From NCBI GenBank assembly GCA_029961685.1, contig JARWKL010000008.1:34783619-34847618 (forward strand): DNA of 64,000 nucleotides, read 5' to 3'. Made by a program: the position numbers and the translations under genes. Shown piece after piece: positions 60,142 through 64,000 of the stretch; position 1 is the first letter of the stretch; the number at the start of each line of letters is the position of its first letter. This DNA comes from Aristolochia californica. Taxonomy: Eukaryota > Streptophyta > Magnoliopsida > Piperales > Aristolochiaceae. The notes under the pieces were generated by a model that was given only the letters and a program-made list of their open reading frames with translations, did no database searches and was not told the DNA's origin.

Positions 60142-60917
60142 GAAGATAGAGGGAGATGGGAGATGGGAGATAAGAGATGAGAGAAGTATGCTGCAGTCTG
60201 CACGTACTTCAATGAGGCCTGGTGGTTGACCTCTCTATACTAATAACTCACTTAAGTAAAGACAAAGTGAAAAATACAGAAATGCCCCTCAACACTAAAA
60301 CTCCTATATCTTCCTATATTCACTTCAGAATTTAACAAAAATTGGAATATAAAGCTCCCATACGCATCTGCGCTTAGAGGACAATCTGACAAATGCAAAA
60401 TTACCAAAATACCCTTATTCGCATAATTCAACAGTTATCATATAAACAATTTAAAGGAGATACGGTGTGCCAAATTCAACAATCTAGTTGATCTATTGGG
60501 GATATATTGTTCATATTAATTTAATGAGGGAACTGATAATTAGTAATGATCCAAATCATGCTTTTGATACAAGTTAATCATTTACCACTCTATTCCTAAT
60601 GAATAACTTAAAATGGACCCTCTTAAGAAGCACTACCAAAAGGAAAATTCCCCAAGGAGACCATGAGAAATACTTCACAACATATATAAATCTCCATCAC
60701 TAAAAAGAAAATAGCTCAAACCATGGTTATCAGCACTGCATCCTACAAAATAAGAATGAATTCCAAACCAAATGGGACATTATGAAAAAGGAGGTACCCT
60801 GCGAAATGTTTCAACTGCTGTCTCTACACGGTCTTCCTCTGCAATTTCCTCCTCAGCATGTTCTCCAAAAATCTCTTCTTCATCATCTTCCGGCAAAGGT
60901 GAGGCATTTAAATCCAT
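26563..60917 (-). CDS. mRNA-capping enzyme, 5' nine coding exons (partial gene)
   Basis: Bifunctional plant capping enzyme. The N-terminal RNA 5'-triphosphatase removes the gamma-phosphate of nascent nuclear pre-mRNA; the C-terminal guanylyltransferase then adds GMP. Exons on the minus strand: 60917-60798, 52532-52400, 37222-37071, 28952-28869, 28726-28664, 27915-27784, 27700-27494, 27320-27201, 26612-26563. All have AG/GT borders and compatible phases, giving 353 codons plus 2 nt. The start is MDLNASP, typical of the plant family. Residues 1-80 are acidic then Arg/Lys-rich. The phosphatase P-loop HCTHGHNRT is at residues 202-210, with catalytic Cys203 and Arg209. A linker with a five-Asp run follows, and exon 9 holds FPGSHPVS at the guanylyltransferase start. 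The KxDG nucleotidyl-transfer motif and everything after it are not visible in the window. Three introns are swollen to 8-15 kb by transposons. Family identity is established from motifs I recognise; expression is not shown. Confidence 0.93.
26820..27115. other. Intron 8 repeat debris: homopolymers and LINE-tail-like sequence
   Basis: TGAGCTTTATTAAGCAAAGG at about 26842-26861 looks like an inverted LINE 3' end. T- and A-runs occur at 26927-26937 and 27065-27078. No TSD was established. Confidence 0.35.
27201..27320 (-). CDS. Capping enzyme coding exon 8
   Basis: Acceptor TTGAAG|GAGGAG and donor ACAGGG|GTATGA, 40 codons. It encodes the linker block [20 protein letters not shown] followed by FCY, conserved just before the guanylyltransferase domain. 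Confidence 0.88.
27494..27700 (-). CDS. Capping enzyme coding exon 7
   Basis: Acceptor GGTAG|GCACT and donor TTGCAA|GTATGG, 69 codons. It encodes the end of the triphosphatase domain ([20 protein letters not shown]), then [19 protein letters not shown] and a run of five Asp, the linker typical of plant capping enzymes. Confidence 0.92.
27784..27915 (-). CDS. Capping enzyme coding exon 6 (catalytic P-loop)
   Basis: Acceptor TGTCAG|GTCTC and donor ACTGAG|GTATTG, 44 codons. It contains the phosphatase signature [11 protein letters not shown] with the nucleophilic Cys and the phosphate-binding Arg. All active-site residues of the motif are intact. Confidence 0.95.
28032..28287 (-). mobile_element. 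Short 5'-truncated LINE in intron 5, 17-bp TSD
   Basis: 256 bp: T-run, AAATGATGCTGAATTTTATT, then the antisense of the RNase H C-terminus ([27 protein letters not shown]). It is flanked by ttggataaaacacagtt at 28015-28031 and 28288-28304. It nearly doubles this intron but leaves its splice sites untouched. Confidence 0.93.
28664..28726 (-). CDS. Capping enzyme coding exon 5
   Basis: Acceptor TGCCAG|ATTCC and donor CATGAG|GTTATT, exactly 21 codons. It encodes [18 protein letters not shown], a conserved block before the P-loop. The donor has a weak +3 to +6 context. Confidence 0.9.
28869..28952 (-). CDS. Capping enzyme coding exon 4
   Basis: Acceptor TTTCAG|CTTGG and donor GTTAAG|GTGAGG, exactly 28 codons. 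It carries [11 protein letters not shown], the conserved strand of the cysteine-phosphatase fold. Confidence 0.92.
29023..29382 (+). repeat. Copia 5' LTR
   Basis: 360 bp from TGTTAGAAAATACG to GATTTTTACG, followed directly by TGGTATCAGAGC. Confidence 0.9.
29278..29743 (+). repeat. 233-bp tandem duplication spanning LTR end and primer-binding site
   Basis: 29278-29510 and 29511-29743 are near-identical. Each contains the last 105 bp of the LTR, TGGTATCAGAGC (29383 and about 29614) and the start of the internal region. The element therefore has two primer-binding sites in tandem. Confidence 0.92.
29744..32676 (+). mobile_element. LINE nested in the Copia element
   Basis: Starts in the N-terminal reverse transcriptase region ([26 protein letters not shown]) and runs through thumb and zinc-binding segments, a poly-C tract (32194-32217) and RNase H ([12 protein letters not shown] at 32222). 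It ends at an A tail, 32661-32675. The YADD core is damaged (YADNTIFF at about 30490). It is itself interrupted at 31097-31216. TSD not established. Confidence 0.88.
31097..31216 (-). mobile_element. 120-bp LINE 3' end inserted into the nested LINE
   Basis: Inverted LINE 3' terminus with T-run (31098-31105), flanked by tggagag at 31090-31096 and 31217-31223. Removing it restores the host LINE frame as [14 protein letters not shown]. Confidence 0.82.
32677..36300 (+). pseudogene. Copia gag-pol remnant
   Basis: Gag (UBN2 type) runs about 33160-33900, ending in a degraded zinc knuckle [11 protein letters not shown]. Protease is recognisable as [11 protein letters not shown] at about 34107, with the catalytic DSG changed. 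Integrase is missing its first half: [11 protein letters not shown] joins directly to [11 protein letters not shown] near 34360. The reverse transcriptase keeps its N-terminal blocks (35250-35460) but lacks the YVDD region, joining to [11 protein letters not shown] at about 35513. RNase H runs about 35830-36180 with SDVDYAGS and [13 protein letters not shown]. Many stops are present, so the element cannot encode its own machinery. Confidence 0.88.
36315..36663 (+). repeat. Copia 3' LTR
   Basis: 349 bp, preceded by AACTTGAGGGGGAG and followed by TSD ggaac. Similar to the 5' LTR with scattered substitutions and small deletions. Confidence 0.9.
36669..37070. other. Intron 3, part next to exon 3, no feature seen
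   Basis: AT-rich intron sequence. GGCCCATTAAGCAAGCCATC at about 36875-36894 looks like a weak LINE RNase H-tail remnant (minus). Confidence 0.4.
37071..37222 (-). CDS. Capping enzyme coding exon 3
   Basis: Acceptor CTTCAG|GTTGG and donor GGGAC|GTAAGTG. It encodes [10 protein letters not shown], then [11 protein letters not shown] and [18 protein letters not shown], the entry to the triphosphatase fold. It completes the Gly codon from exon 2 and ends in phase 0. Confidence 0.92.
37423..39688 (-). mobile_element. 5'-truncated LINE in intron 2, 9-bp TSD
   Basis: Minus strand, starting within reverse transcriptase (QGDPLSP) and continuing through FADDTI-like, thumb, zinc-binding and RNase H blocks to a poly-A. 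TSD aaaagccca is at 37414-37422 and 39689-39697. It is closely related to the copy at 15174-17819 and truncated about 400 bp shorter. Confidence 0.9.
40113..40974 (-). mobile_element. 5'-truncated LINE, 14-bp TSD
   Basis: 862 bp, minus strand: zinc-binding end ([14 protein letters not shown]), a proline run encoded by 16 G (40594-40609), and RNase H ([11 protein letters not shown]). Perfect TSD aggtagcgcaactt is at 40099-40112 and 40975-40988. It has a different 3' UTR subfamily from its neighbours. Confidence 0.92.
41423..41932 (+). mobile_element. Solo LTR, family D
   Basis: 510 bp, TGTTAAGTTG to AATTCCTAACA. It aligns with the inverted copy at 13565-13972, with an extra GC-rich hairpin-like insert (GGGAAGCCCCCCTCC, GGGGGCGAAGCCCC) at 41501-41563. 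Flanks caaaa and ctaaa may be a decayed TSD. A roughly 55-bp diverged direct repeat lies on each side (41363-41417 and 41937-41993). Confidence 0.7.
42130..45175 (-). mobile_element. LINE copy C, minus strand, interrupted by another LINE
   Basis: The 3' tail is a T-run at 42130-42139, then 3' UTR to 42160. After the nested copy (42161-43090) it resumes at 43104 with UTR, RNase H (YKLNFNGRA, 43530), zinc-binding segment (about 43990), connection and thumb (YLGLPLSS), ending in the reverse transcriptase core ([10 protein letters not shown] at about 45165). Stops are frequent. Confidence 0.85.
42161..43090 (-). mobile_element. LINE inserted into the 3' UTR of LINE copy C, 13-bp TSD
   Basis: 930 bp, ATTCAGCATCATTT-type 3' UTR, RNase H ([13 protein letters not shown] at about 42620-42640) and a zinc-binding segment at its 5' truncation. 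Perfect TSD tgtataagctatt is at 42148-42160 and 43091-43103. Confidence 0.93.
47021..47312 (+). mobile_element. Short LINE 3' fragment nested in LINE copy F
   Basis: Encodes the RNase H tail ([32 protein letters not shown]) plus UTR and A-rich end, in the middle of the thumb region of copy F. The host frame is disturbed by about 20 missing bases and no TSD is clear. Confidence 0.7.
49870..50500. other. Unassigned interior of the hAT-like element
   Basis: Base composition is higher in GC than the flanking ends from about 50100. It may be further captured host DNA, for example the leader of the same augmin gene. I found no protein I recognise in either strand. Confidence 0.4.
50503..50985 (+). 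pseudogene. Captured 5' fragment of augmin subunit 5 (HAUS5-like)
   Basis: Augmin recruits gamma-tubulin to microtubules in the spindle and phragmoplast. From ATG at 50503 the segment encodes [20 protein letters not shown], then [20 protein letters not shown] and [13 protein letters not shown], which I recognise as the N-terminus of plant AUG5. The frame stops at 50853. After a frameshift the coiled-coil start continues as [17 protein letters not shown] to about 50985. It is only about 100-150 codons of a protein of roughly 800, with no promoter visible. It lies in a hAT-like element, sense to the TIR orientation given. Confidence 0.85.
51400..52030 (+). mobile_element. Old RNase H relic of a LINE
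   Basis: Weak traces: [20 protein letters not shown], then [10 protein letters not shown] and [13 protein letters not shown] match the order of the LINE RNase H with heavy decay. Confidence 0.45.
52031..52399. other. Intron 2, part next to exon 2
   Basis: No gene. A GA-rich run lies at about 52127-52154. Confidence 0.5.
52400..52532 (-). CDS. Capping enzyme coding exon 2
   Basis: Acceptor GTTTAG|GAGCGTG and donor CCTG|GTAAAG. It starts in phase 0 with [12 protein letters not shown], a basic charged segment, and ends KLPPG with a split Gly codon (phase 1). Introns of about 8.3 kb and 15.2 kb flank it. Confidence 0.9.
52533..53137. other. Intron 1, part next to exon 2, no feature seen
   Basis: AT-rich. 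The CATTGTGCTCTCTTGACAAA region at 53050-53069 partly resembles the sequence at 53125-53140, but no TSD pair could be fixed. Confidence 0.4.
54628..55872. mobile_element. Harbinger/Tourist-like DNA transposon, TTA TSD
   Basis: 1245 bp. Ends are GGGGGTGTTAGTCAACATTG and the complement of a run of G followed by TTAGTCAACAATGAA, so the TIR is about 25 bp and imperfect. TSD tta is at 54625-54627 and 55873-55875. The interior is AT-rich at 54780-55360, then GC-rich with GACGGAGGCTCAG repeats at 55500-55570. No transposase is seen, so it is non-autonomous. It interrupts a LINE, so it is younger than that LINE. Confidence 0.85.
56287..57676 (-). pseudogene. LINE ORF2 N-terminal half (endonuclease to early reverse transcriptase)
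   Basis: Starts [17 protein letters not shown] and includes [24 protein letters not shown] and [20 protein letters not shown], the apurinic-like endonuclease blocks in order. Linker and N-terminal reverse transcriptase blocks follow ([17 protein letters not shown]). After KTVLLLL the core, including FADD, is deleted, and the frame is picked up at the thumb near 56200. Frameshifts occur at about 57190 and 57510. Confidence 0.85.
57826..59148 (-). pseudogene. LINE ORF1 (RNA-binding protein type), decayed
   Basis: The 5' part (59148-58974) encodes [14 protein letters not shown], the aromatic-rich block typical of plant L1 ORF1 proteins (DUF4283-like). The middle is low-complexity: Asn/Ser repeats and proline runs, including a 15-G run on the plus strand (58326-58340). 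The 3' part (58230-57826) is a Pro/Thr-rich tail ending at PLPPT. Frames shift several times. Confidence 0.7.
59149..59247 (-). pseudogene. Copia gag fragment
   Basis: 33 codons on the minus strand: [16 protein letters not shown] then [12 protein letters not shown], a block typical of Copia UBN2-type gag. It is fused without a stop to the LINE ORF1 segment, which marks a junction rather than a real fusion. Confidence 0.65.
59248..59690 (+). mobile_element. LTR-like fragment
   Basis: Begins TGTTATGCACGC and contains CCCTATTTAAGGGG (TATA-like) and CTTGAGATCACCTTCTTGATCTCGAG, similar to the gypsy LTR at 5409-6268 (TTGAGATCACCTCTTGATCTCGAG). The end is not defined. Confidence 0.5.
59800..59934 (+). 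mobile_element. 3' end of a family D LTR
   Basis: Matches the last 130 bp of the solo LTR at 41423-41932 (GGAAGACAGGACGTAGTCTC through CTAATTCCTAACA). Confidence 0.75.
60069..60136 (+). repeat. (GA)n microsatellite, about 34 units
   Basis: An uninterrupted GA dinucleotide run in intron 1 about 660 bp from exon 1. On the transcribed strand it is a CT run. Confidence 0.98.
60798..60917 (-). CDS. Capping enzyme coding exon 1 (start codon)
   Basis: Forty codons from ATG at 60917-60915, beginning MDLNASP and continuing with an acidic stretch (EDDEEEIF). It ends at donor AGG|GTACCT in phase 0. Plant capping enzymes begin with the same MDLNASP and acidic segment, which supports this start. Confidence 0.9.
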
Positions 60918-61194
60918 GGAGACGATCATTCAACATCCACCCAGCCACATTGGACACACAACTCCTACTGGCCCAAGCTTTACTAATGTCTGGGTTAGAT
61001 GAACTTGCATTTACCTTCTGTACACATATATATACCAGCAAGAGAATAAATTAGCAGATGTAAGTTAGACAAACTAGACATTAAGAGAAGCCACTAACAT
61101 TAGTGTCATCGAGTATAAAGGTCGTATAGTAGTTCATTGACCCTCATTATGTATCAAACATAAAAAATATGTGAAAAGCAAGATACAGCAGAGT

Positions 61195-61231
61195 TTTTTT
61201 TTTTTTTTTTTGAAAAATGTGTGAATATGAC
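61195..61231 (-). mobile_element. Ultra-short LINE insertion, 37 bp, 10-bp TSD
   Basis: A T-run followed by GAAAAATGTGTGAATATGAC, the inverted end of a LINE 3' UTR (compare 51255-51290). TSD acagcagagt is at 61185-61194 and 61232-61241. Confidence 0.82.
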
Positions 61232-61552
61232 ACAGCAGAGTAAAACAAAACATCATGAGCAAACCAGTAAAAGTTAACGGATGAAAATTCAGGTCTTGTT
61301 AGCATGATAGTCGCAAAGAAAACCAGTTCGTGTCGACCATATATGAGCCTCGCCTTCATAACTAAAAGAAGGTATATATGTACTGTATGTTTGTATTTGA
61401 GTGAATATATTCGTACTCCTAAATTTATATTGACCCTCCAAAAGTGGTACCCTCAAAAAAAACTAAAACAGAACAAATTTTGGGAGCTAAAATAGTTATT
61501 CAACCGATTACATATGCAGAGGAACAGCAGATCATCCTGTCAAATCTGGACC

Positions 61553-61650
61553 ATTTTTTTTTTTTGTTGGAAAAATGGTGAACTTTTATTAAGCCAAGAA
61601 ACAGTTACAAGCAAACAAGGGGATCCCGAAACAATAAGAGATGTCTTCAT
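61553..61650 (-). mobile_element. LINE 3' end fragment
   Basis: T-run, then GGTGAACTTTTATTAAGCCA and ACAGTTACAAGC, an inverted LINE 3' UTR of the subfamily at 40113. TSD not found. Confidence 0.6.
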
Positions 61651-61855
61651 AAATTGTTATGTTGCTTCTATTCCTTTTAGATCAATTTGAGTTTCGCTCA
61701 GCTTGATTTCACTTAACTTGATTTACTTCAGACCTAGTTAACTGATTTTAGCATCTAACTGTTGGTTACTGACTCAGGTCTATACCTCTTTCTTTCATGG
61801 AGCAGATAGCTAATGGATACTCATTGCTACAATAAATTTGAGCTACAACAAAGAT

Positions 61856-61885
61856 TTTTTTTTGTTTTTTTTTGAAAGGCATTCT
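61856..61885 (-). mobile_element. Ultra-short LINE-tail insertion, 30 bp, 9-bp TSD
   Basis: T-rich run then GAAAGGCATTCT, flanked by aacaaagat at 61847-61855 and 61886-61894. Confidence 0.7.
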
Positions 61886-61914
61886 AACAAAGATGTGATT
61901 AGGAGGATTTTATG

Positions 61915-62034
61915 AACAGTAATTGGTTATTTTCTTTTTATAATTGAGCTACTCAGTCAAGCTGAAATTTTATGTACAGTAATTGGTTATTTTCTTTTGA
62001 TAATTGAGCTACTCAGTCAAGCTGGATCGACAAT
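61915..62034 (+). repeat. 60-bp tandem duplication
   Basis: ACAGTAATTGGTTATTTTCT through CTCAGTCAAGCTG occurs twice with a period of exactly 60 bp, two or three mismatches. Confidence 0.9.
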
Positions 62035-63270
62035 AATGAAATATTTAGAGAAAAAAGGATTAAAATTATTTTAGAAACAAATTTATCAGAATATAGTCAA
62101 TAGCCATACTTATTCATCTTAGAGCAAAGTGGGACTTTGTATTTCACAAAATAACTGGTAATGATTAAATTTATTATAATTCTGTCCTCTCTAAGAAATC
62201 TGGCTATATATCCAATGAAAGGCCTCGCATAAAATTTTAAATTCTCCCAGCTCATACTCTGTAAGGAAATAATTATAGAGTCTTATTTAAAGAAAGTATA
62301 AAGTTTGTAATTGTAGTGTCTTATTTATAGAATGTAGAACCTGACATGGATCTAGAGTTGCTGACCGAATGTGATGGAATTAGGTAACCTACAAAAGTGG
62401 GCAAGTGATTTCTAAATTATATCGTTATTTCCTCTACTTCAAAAATGAAACATAGAGGGAAGGATCATAACTTACTTTTGTAAGTAAATAGATGTGGACC
62501 CTTCAGTATCCTTGAAGTGGAAATTTGTGTTGATCTCTCCTTATTTTACAAGTGAAGGTATCAGATCCCTGAATGACTATGTAGGCCTCAAGGATGCTTA
62601 CCTAATATCAACTCGCATTTTCCATGTGAGTAATACTCTGTAACTCAGAACAGAAATATTGTTACAAGCACAAAAAAAAAAAATCCAAAACGCTTAAGGA
62701 ACATAATTCCGTACAATGGGAAAGACACCCCGTTCTACTCCAATACGTAGGTACTAGGTGCATGCTTGAAAAGGCCTAGAAACAAGACTCCTAAACAAGA
62801 CAGCCTAGAAACAAGAAGGAAAAGGCATGCAAAATTAGAGTATACTCTCCGAGACTCCCAATTCAGTATATTCCGGCCACGCTCCATCTCGACCCTAGTT
62901 CAAAGATAGGCCTCTCATAGCAGATGAGATAGGTAAAACTCAGGATAAGACTAATCAGGGGGAATACTCGTACCCCTGCATGAAACCTGTGCCCTCATGT
63001 CAACGCCTGTTTTTGAAGTAGAAAATTGATAGAGTTTCCATTGACATCATCACACCCCTATAGATGGGACGGTTTACACAGGAAAGATGAGCTTCCACGG
63101 AAAAAAACATGTGGTCGTCGAAAAGGACGAACAGAAGGAGAAGTCTCATAAACGCAACAGTAAAGGACAGGAAGCAAGCAGAGAGCAGTCGTACAACAGA
63201 GAGGAAAAAAGAAGGGGGATGCAGAAAACCATGGTTGAGAATGGAAGTAGCAAAAACATTATGGTGAAAC
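62035..63270. other. 5' region or leader intron, no feature seen
   Basis: AT-rich unique-looking sequence with no exon, RNA gene or repeat that I recognise. If the 5' UTR exon call is right, this lies in the leader intron. Confidence 0.4.
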
Positions 63271-63274
63271 TTAC

Positions 63275-63430
63275 CTTCACCTTTGTGCTATTCCGGTTTC
63301 GCTTCTGTTTCTGTTCCCTTCTCGATCGTCTCGAAATATTCAGACACGGAATCCACTTTTTGGGTCAGTCGTAGAACGGTGGGAAGGGTAAAGAAAGCTG
63401 AGGGTCGAGCTTGCTTTCATGGGTCCTAGG
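63275..63430 (-). other. Probable 5' UTR exon of the capping enzyme gene
   Basis: On the minus strand, GTGAAG|GTAAGTTT at 63275/63274 is a near-perfect splice donor downstream of a pyrimidine-poor, GC-richer stretch that looks like a leader. It lies 2.3 kb upstream of the ATG exon in the right orientation. The 5' end and the partner acceptor (somewhere at 60918-61040) are not determined. Confidence 0.4.
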
Positions 63431-64000
63431 TTATTAAGTAGACGTGCATAAAGATAGATCGGTCTCTCTCATCATATCAGCCATCGCGAATCAGAGCTTT
63501 TTGGAAGATGAAAGCGTAATTGGGAGTTATTTTAGTAGTTTTTAATTCAAATTAACAGAGACTATAATGCAATAAATTTTTAAATACAGAATATCAAACA
63601 TCTTTAACCCACATTATATTATTCCTTTCATAATACGTCTTATTTGGTGTTTTCATATATTTACTTTAGAAAAGATAATTAAAAGCCATATTTGAAATGC
63701 CTTTTTTAATGCATAGTTAGACTTCGTATTTTATAACATAGCCAAAATCCATATAGAGAAACTGAAATTGGTTAAATTCAAGGATAACAAGATGAGAGTT
63801 TGTATTATATTTCTATAAAAAAAAAAAAAACAAAGGATAACATGTGGACCCTTTTTCCTCAAAAAATTATTTGGGAGGAACACCCACCCACCAAGTTGGT
63901 AGAAGGGAGAGGAGGACGACTCCTCCCCTATCCCTTTCTCCCACTTCCTATTTCTCCCTTATGTGAGAGAAAGAAAGGAAAGTTTTTTTTATTACAAAAT
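63430..64000 (-). promoter_or_regulatory. Presumed promoter region of the capping enzyme gene
   Basis: This is the AT-rich, transposon-poor stretch upstream of the putative first exon. I see no convincing TATA box at a fixed distance and assign it only by position. A short A-run at 63817-63830 and a GA/CT-rich segment at 63897-63990 are present. Confidence 0.25.

Noticed and set aside
63087..63374. 95-codon plus-strand open segment near the 5' end
   Set aside because: It overlaps the likely 5' UTR exon on the opposite strand and has low-complexity Lys/Glu-rich then Phe/Arg-rich content with no recognisable domain.

Overview
The window is plant nuclear DNA, probably from an angiosperm with a large, repeat-rich genome (inference). 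The evidence is spliced exons with GT..AG borders, plant-type LTR retrotransposons primed by initiator-Met tRNA, L1-type LINEs carrying a C-terminal RNase H domain, and TTA- and 8-bp-TSD DNA transposons. The species cannot be told from the sequence alone.

The only host gene I can reconstruct is on the minus strand. Nine coding exons between 60917 and 26563 encode the first 353 residues of a plant mRNA-capping enzyme: the complete RNA 5'-triphosphatase (cysteine phosphatase) domain, and the linker into the guanylyltransferase domain. All exons keep one reading frame. A probable non-coding first exon lies near 63275-63430. Three introns are very large (about 8.3, 15.2 and 8.1 kb) because of nested transposons; the others are 83-748 bp. 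The exons for the rest of the guanylyltransferase are not visible in 1-26562, so that region is either one more giant intron or the gene is broken there.

Layout, left to right. 1-13562: a LINE nest holding a 3.6-kb non-autonomous LTR element (1265-4888, with a captured host-gene fragment) and a chromovirus-type Ty3/gypsy element (5409-13303, itself split by a 1.7-kb insert). 13565-18700: LTR fragment, a SINE and a 5'-truncated LINE. 18702-21484: a second non-autonomous LTR element related to the first. 22025-25850: LINE copies in both orientations. 26563-28952: capping-enzyme exons 4-9. 29023-36663: a defective Copia element with a LINE inside it. 37071-37222: exon 3. 37423-51290: LINEs, a solo LTR, and a 2.1-kb hAT-like transposon carrying a piece of the augmin subunit 5 gene. 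52400-52532: exon 2. 53138-59148: the most complete LINE (ORF1 and ORF2), split by a Harbinger-like element. 59149-60140: LTR remnants and a GA microsatellite. 60798-60917: exon 1 with the start codon. 61000-64000: 5' region.

The history can be read from target-site duplications (TSDs). At least eighteen insertions have exact or near-exact TSDs, so their order can be given without alignment. The most notable points are two unrelated transposons that captured host gene fragments, a pair of non-autonomous LTR elements sharing an odd internal architecture, nonsense mutations in the gypsy polyprotein concentrated at CAG/CGA codons, and LINE insertions of only 30-43 bp with perfect TSDs.
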